Of a DNA stretch of 32,472 bases, positions 7,787 to 16,575 are shown piece by piece. Made by a program: the position numbers and the translations under genes. The notes beneath the pieces were generated by a model. It was given only the letters and a program-made list of their open reading frames with translations, was not told where the DNA came from and searched no databases. How positions within the stretch are numbered: position 1 is the first letter of the stretch; each line of letters begins with the position of its first letter. The stretch is from an uncultured Acetobacteraceae bacterium (GTDB lineage: Bacteria > Pseudomonadota > Alphaproteobacteria > Acetobacterales > Acetobacteraceae): assembly GCA_903918195.1 (NCBI GenBank), contig CAIXDS010000041.1, forward strand, positions 1 through 32,472, given 5' to 3'.

Positions 7787-8812
7787 ATGAAATACCCCAT
7801 GGCAGGAACGGGCGAGGAAGCAATGTCAGGTGTGACGCGCAAAGTCGCGACGGTGTTCGGCGGCTCGGGCTTCATCGGGCGCTACGTGGTGCAGCGGCTG
7901 GCCCGCCAGGGCTACGTGGTGCGCGCCGCAATGCGCGATCCCGAGGCGGCCTCGGCGCTCAAGACGATGGGCAGCGTCGGCCAGATCGTGCGGCTGCGCG
8001 CGCCGGTGACCATCCCGGAGGCGGTCGCGCGCGCCGTCGAGGATGCCACCGTAGTGGTGAACCTGGTCGGCATCCTGGCGGAACGCCAGCCGGGCGATTT
8101 CCACCGCGTGATGGCCGAGGGCGCCGGCAACGTGGCGCAGGCAGCCGCCGCCGCCGGGGCGACCCGCCTGGTGCATGTCTCGGCGATCGGCGCCGACCCG
8201 GCGAGCCCGAGCGGCTACGGCCGCGCCAAGGCCGCGGGCGAGGCCGCGGTGCTGGCCGCCTTCCCGACCGCCACCATTCTGCGCCCCTCCATCGTGTTCG
8301 GCGCCGAGGACCAGTTCTTCAACCGGTTCGCCCGTCTGGTGCAGCCCTTGCCCTTCATGCCGGTGATTTCCGGCGCCACGCGGTTCCAGCCGGTCTATGT
8401 CGGCGATGTCGCCGACGCGGTGATGGCGGCCATCGACCGCCCGGATACGGCCGGCCGCATTTTCGAACTCGGCGGGCCGAAAGTGTATACTTTCCGCGAG
8501 TTGCTGGAGTGGATTCTGCGCGAGACGCAGCGCAAGCGCTCGCTGATCGGTCTGCCGCACTGGCTGGCATGGCTGCAGGCCGGTCTGATGGAACGCCTGC
8601 CGGGCCGGCTGCTCACCCGCGACCAACTGCGCATGCTGGGGCGCGACAACGTGGTCTCGCCCGGGGCGGCCGGGTTGGCGGAGCTGGGCATCGTGCCGAC
8701 GCCGATCGATCTGGTGGTGCCGGCCTATCTGCGGCGGTTCCGTCCGGGTGGCGGGACACGGGAGCCGCAGGCAGATAGGTCCGTTCCGGACCAAAATGGC
8801 ACTGATAAATGA
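7787..8812 (+). CDS. NDUFA9-like NAD(P)-binding protein (complex I-associated SDR family)
   Basis: A 341-residue protein of the atypical short-chain dehydrogenase family that includes the 39-kDa (NDUFA9) complex I subunit and bacterial relatives. The Rossmann motif GGSGFIG is at residues 25-31. VNLVGIL and the sequence HVSAIGA follow, and Tyr144-xxx-Lys148 (YGRAK) stands in the active-site position. ILRPSIVFGxEDQFFNRFA is characteristic of this subgroup. The ATG at 7787 is preferred over an upstream TTG because a strong AAGGAGGG (7772-7779) sits seven bases before it; an in-frame ATG at 7823 is a weaker alternative. The protein probably binds NAD(P)H structurally or acts on a quinone or sugar-like substrate. 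Confidence 0.85.
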   Translation: MKYPMAGTGEEAMSGVTRKVATVFGGSGFIGRYVVQRLARQGYVVRAAMRDPEAASALKTMGSVGQIVRLRAPVTIPEAVARAVEDATVVVNLVGILAERQPGDFHRVMAEGAGNVAQAAAAAGATRLVHVSAIGADPASPSGYGRAKAAGEAAVLAAFPTATILRPSIVFGAEDQFFNRFARLVQPLPFMPVISGATRFQPVYVGDVADAVMAAIDRPDTAGRIFELGGPKVYTFRELLEWILRETQRKRSLIGLPHWLAWLQAGLMERLPGRLLTRDQLRMLGRDNVVSPGAAGLAELGIVPTPIDLVVPAYLRRFRPGGGTREPQADRSVPDQNGTDK

Positions 8813-8963
8813 TGAGAGTGATCCAAACGGACGGGCGGGACGGATAAGCAGGGCAGCCTTGCTGCCATAACTTCCGTTTTCTCCTCGCCCGACGCGACGA
8901 ACTGGCCTATAGCCGCTCACCAGCGTGCCGCGACAAAGCGGCTGCGCCCGTGAGGAGACTGGC

Positions 8964-10412
8964 ATGGGCAACCGCATGCTCCAGTTCGTCCAAATCCCAC
9001 AGCAGCCGCCGCACAAGCGTGACGCAGCCGCGCGGCGCGCCGATTTCGATGAAATCTATGCCGATTTCGACACTGCCCGGGCGCGCCAGCAATCCAGCCG
9101 CTGCAGCCAGTGCGGCGTGCCGTTCTGCCAGATTCACTGCCCGCTCCAGAACGACATCCCGGACTGGCTGAAGCTGGCCGCCGAGGGACGGCTCGAGGAG
9201 GCCTACGAGGTCAGCAGCGCCACCAACAATTTTCCGGAAATCTGCGGCCGCATCTGCCCGCAGGACCGGCTGTGCGAAGGCAACTGCGTCATCGAGAAGG
9301 GGTTCGACAGCGTCACCATCGGCGCGGTCGAGCGCTTCATCACCGACACCGCCTTCGTGCATGGCTGGGTCCAGGTGCCCAGCCCCCGGGCCGAGAACGG
9401 ACTATCGGTGGGCATCGTCGGCGCCGGCCCGGGCGGGCTCGCCGCCGCCGAACAACTACGCCGGCAAGGCTACGCGGTGCATGTCTACGACCGTCACGAC
9501 CGCGTCGGCGGGCTGCTGGTCTACGGCATCCCCGGCTTCAAGCTGGAGAAGCGCATCGTCCAGCGCCGCCACGACCTGCTGGTCCAGGCCGGCATCGTGT
9601 TTCATCTCAACACAGACATCGGCCGCGACGTGACGCTGGGGGCGCTTCGGGTGCGCCACGACTCGGTGCTGCTTGCCACCGGCGTCTACCGGGCACGCGA
9701 CCTCGGCGGTCCCGGCGCCGGCCTGCCGGGCATTGTGCCGGCGCTCGACTACCTGATCGCCGCCAACCGCCGCGGTCTCGGCGACGCGGTGCCCGAATTC
9801 GATTCGGGCGTGCTCGACGCTGCCGGCCGCGACGTGGTGGTGATCGGCGGCGGCGATACCGCCATGGACTGCGTGCGCACCGCCGTGCGTCAGGGCGCGC
9901 GGTCGGTGAAGTGCCTGTACCGGCGCGACCGTGCCAACATGCCCGGCTCCCAGCGCGAGGTGAAAAACGCCGAGGAGGAGGGGGTTGAGTTCCTCTGGCT
10001 GTCCGCCCCGGAAGCGTTCCTGGGGGACACGGCGGTCACCGGCGTGCGCGCCGTGCGCATGCATCTCGGTCTGCCCGACGCCTCCGGGCGGCAGGGCGTG
10101 GAGCCGCTCGAGGGCAGCCATTTCACCGTGCCGGCGACCCTGGTGATCAAGGCGCTCGGCTTTGATCCCGAGGACCTGCCGGCCGCCTTCAGCGAGCCGG
10201 CGCTGGCGGTGACGCGCTGGGGCACGCTGAAGATCGACCACCGCAGCTTCATGACCAGTCTGCCCGGCGTATTTGCCGCCGGCGACATCGTGCGCGGCGC
10301 CTCGCTCGTGGTATGGGCCATTCGCGACGGCCGCGACGCCGCCGCGCAGATGCACCTTCTTATGCAACAGAATATTCAACAGACCGCCCCCGCGGCGGTC
10401 GCCGCGGAGTGA
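8964..10412 (+). CDS. gltD: Glutamate synthase (NADPH) small subunit
   Basis: This 482-residue protein supplies electrons from NADPH to the large subunit for converting glutamine and 2-oxoglutarate into two glutamates. Two cysteine clusters near the N-terminus (Cys47, 50, 55, 59 and Cys94, 98, 104, 108) bind [4Fe-4S] centres. The FAD-binding GAGPGG follows in VGIVGAGPGGLAAAE, and the NADPH-binding GGGDTA lies in VVVIGGGDTAMDC. C-terminal GVFAAGDIVRG is the second FAD contact. The length matches the family. The start at 8964 has GAGGAG six to twelve bases upstream. The upstream gap (8813-8963) contains a small GGCAGC/GCTGCC hairpin at 8852-8866 that may end the previous transcript. Confidence 0.97.
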   Translation: MGNRMLQFVQIPQQPPHKRDAAARRADFDEIYADFDTARARQQSSRCSQCGVPFCQIHCPLQNDIPDWLKLAAEGRLEEAYEVSSATNNFPEICGRICPQDRLCEGNCVIEKGFDSVTIGAVERFITDTAFVHGWVQVPSPRAENGLSVGIVGAGPGGLAAAEQLRRQGYAVHVYDRHDRVGGLLVYGIPGFKLEKRIVQRRHDLLVQAGIVFHLNTDIGRDVTLGALRVRHDSVLLATGVYRARDLGGPGAGLPGIVPALDYLIAANRRGLGDAVPEFDSGVLDAAGRDVVVIGGGDTAMDCVRTAVRQGARSVKCLYRRDRANMPGSQREVKNAEEEGVEFLWLSAPEAFLGDTAVTGVRAVRMHLGLPDASGRQGVEPLEGSHFTVPATLVIKALGFDPEDLPAAFSEPALAVTRWGTLKIDHRSFMTSLPGVFAAGDIVRGASLVVWAIRDGRDAAAQMHLLMQQNIQQTAPAAVAAE

Positions 10413-10417
10413 CCGTC

Positions 10418-11005
10418 ATGCGCCTGATCCCCCTTGCCGCCGCCTGCCTGCTGTTGCCGCTCGCCGCCGCCGCGCAGCCCGCGGCCAATCCCGCCCCGGG
10501 CGCCAGGCCAGCCGGGCCGCTGGCGGCTGCCGATGCCGTCGCCCCCGCCAAGCCCAGCGAGGCGGCCCGCAAGGCGGCGATTGAACTCAACGAGAAACTG
10601 CAGTTCACCAATCAGGTCAACGTCATCATCGCCAATGTGCGGCCGCAGATCATCATCGGTCTGGCCCGCAGCAGCAGCAAGCCGCCCGAGCAGGTGCAGC
10701 CCGTTGTCGATGAATTGCTGATTCCGGATTTCACCGCGCATGGCAAGGAACTTGCCGACGCCATCATCGACCTCTGGGCGACCAGCTTCACCGTCGAGGA
10801 ACTGCGCAGCCTGCACAATTTCTACACCACCCCGCTCGGCGAAAAGCTGCTCAAGACCGCCCCGGGCATCGGCCAGCAGGTCGCCAGGGATGGCGGCACC
10901 TGGGCGCAGGGCGTCTTTCAGAAATCCGTGGCGGCCCATGCCGACGCGCTGCGCGAGCATGGCCTGACGCTGCCGGGGGAGGGAGCAAGACCGAATGGGC
11001 AATGA
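10418..11005 (+). CDS. DUF2059 secreted protein, inserted between gltD and gltB
   Basis: A 195-residue protein with a signal peptide (MRLIPLAAACLLLPLAAAAQ) and a low-complexity Ala/Pro linker. The DUF2059 domain follows, recognised by DLWATSFTVEELRSLHNFYTTPLGEKLL, where the pattern F(T/S)xxELxxLxxFYxxPxGxK is typical. The function of DUF2059 is unknown; members are usually periplasmic. Its ATG lies five bases after the gltD stop, and its stop codon (11003-11005) falls inside the start of gltB, an 11-base overlap. The three genes are therefore almost certainly co-transcribed and translationally coupled, which is odd for a periplasmic protein beside cytosolic glutamate synthase. Confidence 0.9.
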   Translation: MRLIPLAAACLLLPLAAAAQPAANPAPGARPAGPLAAADAVAPAKPSEAARKAAIELNEKLQFTNQVNVIIANVRPQIIIGLARSSSKPPEQVQPVVDELLIPDFTAHGKELADAIIDLWATSFTVEELRSLHNFYTTPLGEKLLKTAPGIGQQVARDGGTWAQGVFQKSVAAHADALREHGLTLPGEGARPNGQ

Positions 11006-14000
11006 AGCCGGACCGGAATTCGTCACCGCCTGGCAGCGCAACGCCGATGCGCTGTCGGGCACCTACGCGGCGTCGCAGGAACATGATTCCTGCGGCGTCG
11101 GCCTGATCGCCGCACTCGACGGACGCCGCCGGCGCGACATTGTGCAGGCAGGCATCGACGCGCTGAAGGCGGTCTGGCACCGCGGCGCGGTCGATGCCGA
11201 CGGCAAAACCGGCGACGGCGCCGGCATCCATGTGGAAATCCCGCAGGATTTCTTCGCCGATGCGGTGCAGCGCGGCGGCAGCACGCTGCACCCGGGGCCG
11301 ATCGCGGTCGGCCAGGTGTTCCTGCCCAAGACCGATCTCGGCGCCCAGGAGCGCTGCCGGCAGATTGTCGAGACCGAGATTCTCAATTTCGGCTATGCCA
11401 TCTATGGCTGGCGGCAGGTGCCGATCGACGTCACCTGCATCGGCGAAAAGGCCAACGCCACCCGGCCCGAGATCGAGCAGATCATGGTCTGGAACCCGCA
11501 TGCGGAGCCGGCCGGCTCCGATGACGCGGCGTTCGAGCGCGACCTGTACGTAATCCGCCGGCGCATCGAGAAGCAGGCGATCGCGGCGCAGATCCCCGAG
11601 CTGTATTTCTGCTCGTTGTCGTGCCGGTCGATCATCTACAAGGGCATGTTCCTGGCCGAGAACCTGTCCGATTTTTATCCCGACCTGACCGACCCGCGCT
11701 TCGTCAGCCGGTTTGCCATCTACCACCAGCGTTACAGTACAAACACGTTTCCGACCTGGCGGCTCGCCCAACCGTTCCGCATGCTCGCCCATAACGGCGA
11801 GATCAATACGCTGTCGGGCAACATCAACTGGATGCGCAGCCACGAGACGCGGCTGGCCGATGCCGCGCTCGATCCCTGGATGGAGGACATCAAGCCGGTG
11901 GTGCAGGCCGGCGGCTCCGACACCGCCACGCTCGACAACGTCTTCGAGGTGCTGGTGCGCGCCGGCCGCGACGCGCCGATGGCCAAGGCGATGCTGATCC
12001 CGGCCAGCACCGGCCCCGATTCGTCCCCCGATTCGCCGATCAACGACGCCACGATGAAGCAGTCGCACCGCGACATGTTCCTCTACTGCAACGCGGTGAT
12101 GGAACCGTGGGACGGGCCGGCGGCGATCGCCGCCACCGACGGGCGCTGGGTGATCGCCGGCCTCGACCGCAACGGTCTGCGGCCGCTGCGCTTTACCGTC
12201 ACCCGCCACGCCATGCTGATCGTCGGCTCGGAAACCGGCATGGTGAAGCTGGATGAGGCCGACATCCTGGAAAAGGGCCGGGTCGGCCCGGGTCAGACCA
12301 TTGCCGTGGACCTCGACCACGCCCGCTTTTTCGCCGACGAGGAGCTGAAGGACCTGCTGGCCGCCCGCCATCCCTATGGCGAATGGGCCCGGCACATCCG
12401 CCAGATCGACCACATCGTGCAGACCGACGCCCCCGAGCCGGTGCTGTGGCAGGGCGAGGCGCTGCGCCGCCGCCAGCTCGCCGCCGGCATGACGCTGGAG
12501 GAGCTGGAAACCATCCTGCATCCGATGGTGGAAGATGCGCAGGAGGCGGTGGGCAGCATGGGCGACGACACGCCGGTCGCCGTGCTGTCCGACAGCTATC
12601 GCGGCCTGCACCATTATTTCCGGCAGAATTTCAGCCAGGTCACCAACCCGCCGATCGACAGCCTGCGCGAGACGCAGGTGATGACGCTGAAGACCCGGCT
12701 GGGCAATCTGGGCAACGTGCTGGACGAGGATTCCAGCCAGTTCGACCTGCTGCAGCTGGAAAGCCCGGTGCTGTCCACCGCCGAGTTCGAGGCGATGCGC
12801 GCCCATATGGGCGACACCGCCTGCGTGGTGGACTGCACATTTCCGGCGGCCGACAGCGAAGCCGGGTTGCGCGCCGCGCTGGCCCGCATCCGCCGCGAGG
12901 CCGAGGAGGGCGTGCGCAGCGGCTGCAAGCACGTCATCTTGACCGATGAAGCGACCGGTCCGGCGCGCGCCGCCATGCCGATGATCCTGGCCACCGGCGG
13001 CGTGCACACGCATCTGGTGCACCAGTCGCTGCGCACCTTCACCAGCCTGAACGTGCGCAGCGCCGAGTGCCTGGATGTGCACAGCTTCGCCGTGCTGATC
13101 GGCGTCGGCGCCACCACGGTCAACGCCTACCTGGCCCAGGAGAGCATCGCCGATCGCCACCGGCGCGGCCTGTTCGGCGACCTGACGCTGAAACAGGCGG
13201 TCGGGCGCTTCAAGCAGGCCGCCGACAAGGGGCTGCTGAAGGTGATGTCCAAAATGGGCATTTCCGTTCTCTCCTCGTATCGCGGCGGCTGCAATTTCGA
13301 GGCGATCGGGTTGTCCCGCCAGCTCGTGGCCGAGTTCTTCCCCGGCATGCTGTCGCGCATCTCCGGCATCGGCATCGCCGGCATCGCCCAGAAGGTGCTG
13401 GAGAAGCACCACGCCGCCTGGACTGCCGACCCGGTGACACTGCCGGTCGGCGGCCTCTACAAGCTGCGCCAGCGCGGCGAGACGCACGCCTTCGACGGCG
13501 GGCTGATCCATCTGCTGCAGGAGGCGGTGGCGACCGACAGTTTCTCCACCTACCGCCGCTATGCCGAAGCGGTACGCAAGCTGCCGCTGATTGCGCTGCG
13601 CGATCTGCTGGATTTCCGCACCGAGGCGGTGAAGCCGATCGCGGTGGACGAGGTCGAATCGATCACCGAAATCCGCAAGCGGCTGCTCGCCCCCGGTATC
13701 TCGCTGGGCGCGCTCAGCCCGGAAGCGCACGAAACGCTGTCGATCGCGATGAACCGCATCGGCGCGCGCAGCGACTCAGGCGAGGGCGGCGAGGACCCGG
13801 CGCGGGCCACGCCGCGGCCGAACGGCGACAACGCTTCGTCCGCCATCAAGCAGATCGCCTCCGGCCGGTTCGGCGTCACCGCCGAATACCTGAACGCCTG
13901 CCGCGAGATCGAAATCAAGGTGGCGCAGGGTGCGAAGCCGGGCGAGGGCGGGCAGTTGCCCGGCTTCAAGGTCACCGAACTGATCGGCCGGCTGCGCCAT

Positions 14001-15569
14001 GCCACGCCGGGGGTCACGCTGATCAGCCCGCCGCCGCACCACGACATCTACTCGATCGAGGATCTGGCCCAGCTCATCTACGACCTCAAGCAGATCAACC
14101 CGGACGCCACGGTCTGCGTGAAGCTGGTGGCGCGCAGCGGCATTGGCACGGTGGCGGCGGGCGTGGCCAAGGCGCGCGCGGATGCCATCCTGATCTCCGG
14201 CCATTCCGGCGGCACCGGCGCGTCGCCGCAGAGCAGCATCAAATATGCCGGCCTGCCCTGGGAGATGGGGCTGTCGGAGGCGCACCAGGTGCTGATGCTG
14301 AACCGGCTGCGCCACCGGGTGCGGCTGCGCACCGATGGCGGCATCAAGACCGGGCGCGACGTCGTGATCGCCGCCCTGCTCGGCGCCGAGGAATTCGGCA
14401 TCGGCACGGCCAGTCTGGTGGCGATGGGCTGCATCATGGTGCGGCAATGCCATTCCAACACCTGCCCTGTCGGCGTGTGCACGCAGGATAAAAAGCTGCG
14501 GGCGAAATTCGAGGGCACCGCTGAAAAGGTCATCAACCTGTTCAGCTTCATTGCCGAGGACGTGCGCCTGATCCTGGCGTCCCTGGGCGCGCGCACGCTG
14601 GCCGAGGTGATCGGCCGCACCGACCTGTTGCGCCAGGTCGGCCGCGGCGCGCAGATGCTCGACGATCTCGACCTCAACCCGCTGCTGGTGCAGGCCGATC
14701 CCGGCCCCTATGCGCGCTACTGCACCCTGGCGGGCCGCAACGAGGTGCCGGAGACGCTGGACGCGCAGATGATCGCCGACGCGGCGCCGCTGTTCGACCG
14801 CGGCGAGAAGATGCAGTTGCAATATTCCATCCGCAACACCCACCGGGCGATCGGCACCAGGATCTCCTCGCGCATGGTGCGGAAATACGGCATGGCGGGG
14901 CTGCAGCCCGGCCATCTGACGGTGCGGCTGCGCGGCTCGGCGGGCCAGTCGCTCGGCGCCTTCGCGGTGCAGGGCCTGAAGCTGGAGGTGTTCGGCGACG
15001 CCAACGACTACGTGGGCAAGGGCCTGTCCGGGGCGACCATCGTGGTGCGTCCGGCGCCGTCATCCACGCTGGCGAGCCAGCAGAACACCATCATCGGCAA
15101 TACGGTGCTGTATGGGGCGACCGCCGGCTTCCTGTTCGCCGCCGGTCAGGCCGGCGAGCGGTTCGCGGTCCGCAACTCCGGCGCCACCGCCGTGGTGGAG
15201 GGCTGCGGCGCCAATGCTTGCGAATACATGACCGGCGGCACGGTGGTGGTGCTGGGCGCGGTGGGCGCCAATTTCGGCGCCGGCTTCACCGGCGGCATGG
15301 CGTTCGTCTACGATCCGGAGACCCATTTTCACCTTCGCGTGAACGCCGAGACGGTGCTGTGGCAGCGCATCGACAGTGCCTTCTGGGACAACGTGCTGAA
15401 GGGTCTGGTGGCCACCCATGCGACCGAAACCACCAGCCGTTACGCCCGCATGCTGCTGCACGACTGGGAGCGCGAGCGGGTGCATTTCTGGCAGGTGGTA
15501 CCGAAGGAATACGTAAAATACCTGCCGCACCAGCTGACCGACGAGGCGGCGGAGGCGCTGCGGGCCTGA
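10995..15569 (+). CDS. gltB: Glutamate synthase (NADPH) large subunit
   Basis: A 1524-residue ferredoxin/NADPH-type large subunit, full length. The class II glutamine amidotransferase begins at Cys33 in HDSCGVG, so about 32 residues should be cleaved as propeptide. The central domain and the FMN-binding synthase barrel follow (GHSGGTGASPQSS, then RTDGGIKTGRD). The [3Fe-4S] cysteines are Cys1146, Cys1152 and Cys1157 in CIMVRQCHSNTCPVG. A C-terminal glycine-rich beta-helix (GXGXG type; TGGTVVVLG, GAGFTGGMAFVYD) completes the protein. Ammonia from glutamine is channelled to 2-oxoglutarate. Long antisense frames across it are composition artefacts. Confidence 0.98.
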   Translation: MGNEAGPEFVTAWQRNADALSGTYAASQEHDSCGVGLIAALDGRRRRDIVQAGIDALKAVWHRGAVDADGKTGDGAGIHVEIPQDFFADAVQRGGSTLHPGPIAVGQVFLPKTDLGAQERCRQIVETEILNFGYAIYGWRQVPIDVTCIGEKANATRPEIEQIMVWNPHAEPAGSDDAAFERDLYVIRRRIEKQAIAAQIPELYFCSLSCRSIIYKGMFLAENLSDFYPDLTDPRFVSRFAIYHQRYSTNTFPTWRLAQPFRMLAHNGEINTLSGNINWMRSHETRLADAALDPWMEDIKPVVQAGGSDTATLDNVFEVLVRAGRDAPMAKAMLIPASTGPDSSPDSPINDATMKQSHRDMFLYCNAVMEPWDGPAAIAATDGRWVIAGLDRNGLRPLRFTVTRHAMLIVGSETGMVKLDEADILEKGRVGPGQTIAVDLDHARFFADEELKDLLAARHPYGEWARHIRQIDHIVQTDAPEPVLWQGEALRRRQLAAGMTLEELETILHPMVEDAQEAVGSMGDDTPVAVLSDSYRGLHHYFRQNFSQVTNPPIDSLRETQVMTLKTRLGNLGNVLDEDSSQFDLLQLESPVLSTAEFEAMRAHMGDTACVVDCTFPAADSEAGLRAALARIRREAEEGVRSGCKHVILTDEATGPARAAMPMILATGGVHTHLVHQSLRTFTSLNVRSAECLDVHSFAVLIGVGATTVNAYLAQESIADRHRRGLFGDLTLKQAVGRFKQAADKGLLKVMSKMGISVLSSYRGGCNFEAIGLSRQLVAEFFPGMLSRISGIGIAGIAQKVLEKHHAAWTADPVTLPVGGLYKLRQRGETHAFDGGLIHLLQEAVATDSFSTYRRYAEAVRKLPLIALRDLLDFRTEAVKPIAVDEVESITEIRKRLLAPGISLGALSPEAHETLSIAMNRIGARSDSGEGGEDPARATPRPNGDNASSAIKQIASGRFGVTAEYLNACREIEIKVAQGAKPGEGGQLPGFKVTELIGRLRHATPGVTLISPPPHHDIYSIEDLAQLIYDLKQINPDATVCVKLVARSGIGTVAAGVAKARADAILISGHSGGTGASPQSSIKYAGLPWEMGLSEAHQVLMLNRLRHRVRLRTDGGIKTGRDVVIAALLGAEEFGIGTASLVAMGCIMVRQCHSNTCPVGVCTQDKKLRAKFEGTAEKVINLFSFIAEDVRLILASLGARTLAEVIGRTDLLRQVGRGAQMLDDLDLNPLLVQADPGPYARYCTLAGRNEVPETLDAQMIADAAPLFDRGEKMQLQYSIRNTHRAIGTRISSRMVRKYGMAGLQPGHLTVRLRGSAGQSLGAFAVQGLKLEVFGDANDYVGKGLSGATIVVRPAPSSTLASQQNTIIGNTVLYGATAGFLFAAGQAGERFAVRNSGATAVVEGCGANACEYMTGGTVVVLGAVGANFGAGFTGGMAFVYDPETHFHLRVNAETVLWQRIDSAFWDNVLKGLVATHATETTSRYARMLLHDWERERVHFWQVVPKEYVKYLPHQLTDEAAEALRA

Positions 15570-15655
15570 CCCTGTCCTGACGGCGCCCCAGGGCGTCGTC
15601 AGCAGGGGGGCGCGCAGGGTTGGCGCCCTGCGGCGCGGGTGCCATAACGCGCGCG

Positions 15656-16324
15656 ATGCGCACCCTGTTTCACCTCCCCCTCTCGCCGTTCTGCCGCAAG
15701 GTCCGGCTGGTGCTTGCCGAAAAGCGCCTGACCTTCGAGCTGCAGATGGAAAAAGTGTGGGAGCGCCGCCACGAGTACCTTGAACTCAACCCAGCCGCCA
15801 CCGTGCCGACACTGCTGGAAGACAACGGTCTCGCCGTGCCCGAGTCGGGCGTGATCTGCGAATACCTCGAGGAAGCCTATCCGGAGCCGGTGCTGCTGGG
15901 CGAAACCCATGCCGAGCGGGTCGAGGTGCGGCGGCTGATCGCCTGGTTTGACGGCAAGTTCAACGACGAGGTGACTCGCAACCTCAATGGCGAGAAATAT
16001 TTCAAGCGCATTTCCGGCGTCGGCCATCCCGACGCCGCGGCCCTGCGCGCCGGCTATGCCAATTTGCGCGTGCACCTGCTCTACCTGGGCTGGCTGGCGG
16101 AGACCCGCCGATGGCTGGCCGGCAGCCACGTGTCGCTCGCCGACTTCGCCGCGGCGGCGCATCTTTCGGTGCTGGACTACCAGGGCGATATAGACTGGTC
16201 GGTGAGCCCGGCGGCCCGCGAGTGGTATGCGCGCCTGAAATCGCGGCCGAGCTTTCGTCCGTTGCTGGCGGACCGTGTGGGCGGCATGGCGCCGCCCGCG
16301 CACTACTCGGATCTGGATTTTTAA
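15656..16324 (+). CDS. fzlA: FzlA-like glutathione S-transferase family division factor
   Basis: A 222-residue GST-fold protein: thioredoxin-like N-terminus with LSPFCRKVRL (Cys13), a NPAATVPTL cis-Pro region, then ES, and an all-helical C-terminal half. The segments EKVWERR, VTRNL and especially the end RPSFRPLLADRV..(P/A)HYSDLDF match, as far as I remember, Caulobacter FzlA, which binds FtsZ filaments and is required for constriction. FzlA is not thought to use glutathione catalytically. The ATG at 15656 begins the domain directly; a clear Shine-Dalgarno is not visible. The 86-base gap after gltB contains GC-rich inverted sequence only. An ordinary GST is the alternative, but the C-terminal signature argues for FzlA. 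Confidence 0.8.
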   Translation: MRTLFHLPLSPFCRKVRLVLAEKRLTFELQMEKVWERRHEYLELNPAATVPTLLEDNGLAVPESGVICEYLEEAYPEPVLLGETHAERVEVRRLIAWFDGKFNDEVTRNLNGEKYFKRISGVGHPDAAALRAGYANLRVHLLYLGWLAETRRWLAGSHVSLADFAAAAHLSVLDYQGDIDWSVSPAAREWYARLKSRPSFRPLLADRVGGMAPPAHYSDLDF

Positions 16325-16421
16325 GGCGAAGGACCCGCCCCGTGCTCCAGCGCCACCGCAGCCGCATCCGCGTACGCGGCGTTGCCTGCGGAGCCGAAAC
16401 GCCCTAGCATTTCGTTGCAGC

Positions 16422-16476
16422 TTATGGGGATGGGGTTCCCCAAAACCGCCCTCCCGGAGGGCTGATGACCCCTACC
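16422..16476 (+). promoter_or_regulatory. Fluoride riboswitch (crcB motif) aptamer
   Basis: The segment fits the crcB/fluoride aptamer. Positions 16426-16429 (GGGG) pair with 16438-16441 (CCCC), closing a loop that contains ATGGGGTT. Within it, GGGGT (16432-16436) pairs with ACCCC (16468-16472) as the pseudoknotted stem. The conserved AAAACCGC lies next to a GCCCTCCCGGAGGGC hairpin (16448-16462), and the signature CTGATGACCCCTACC closes the aptamer. Bacillus versions have GGAGT/ACTCC where this one has GGGGT/ACCCC, a compensatory change. It stands about 100 bases before a cation:proton antiporter, a gene class known to be under fluoride riboswitches. Confidence 0.88.
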
Positions 16477-16495
16477 GCGTCGGCATGCGGTGGGG
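16469..16495 (+). promoter_or_regulatory. Alternative hairpin of the fluoride riboswitch (expression platform)
   Basis: CCCCTACCGC (16469-16478) can pair with GCGGTGGGG (16487-16495), leaving one bulged T. This hairpin uses the same ACCCC bases that form the aptamer pseudoknot, so fluoride binding and this stem exclude one another. Bacillus fluoride switches have the same design, with a terminator stem built on CTCCTACC. No run of T follows, so control could be by rho or by later refolding rather than a classical intrinsic terminator. Confidence 0.6.
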
Positions 16496-16575
16496 TTCGG
16501 CAATTGCCTCCTCGGCATGCGTTTCAAGGCGACCGCGGGTGGGCCTCGCGGCGTCGGGACATGGAGGAGGCTTGA

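Noticed and set aside
10851..13730. Very long minus-strand frame opposite gltB
   Set aside because: It lies wholly over gltB and the end of the DUF2059 gene, is rich in His, Gln, Arg and Gly as expected from antisense of GC-rich codons, and shows no domain.
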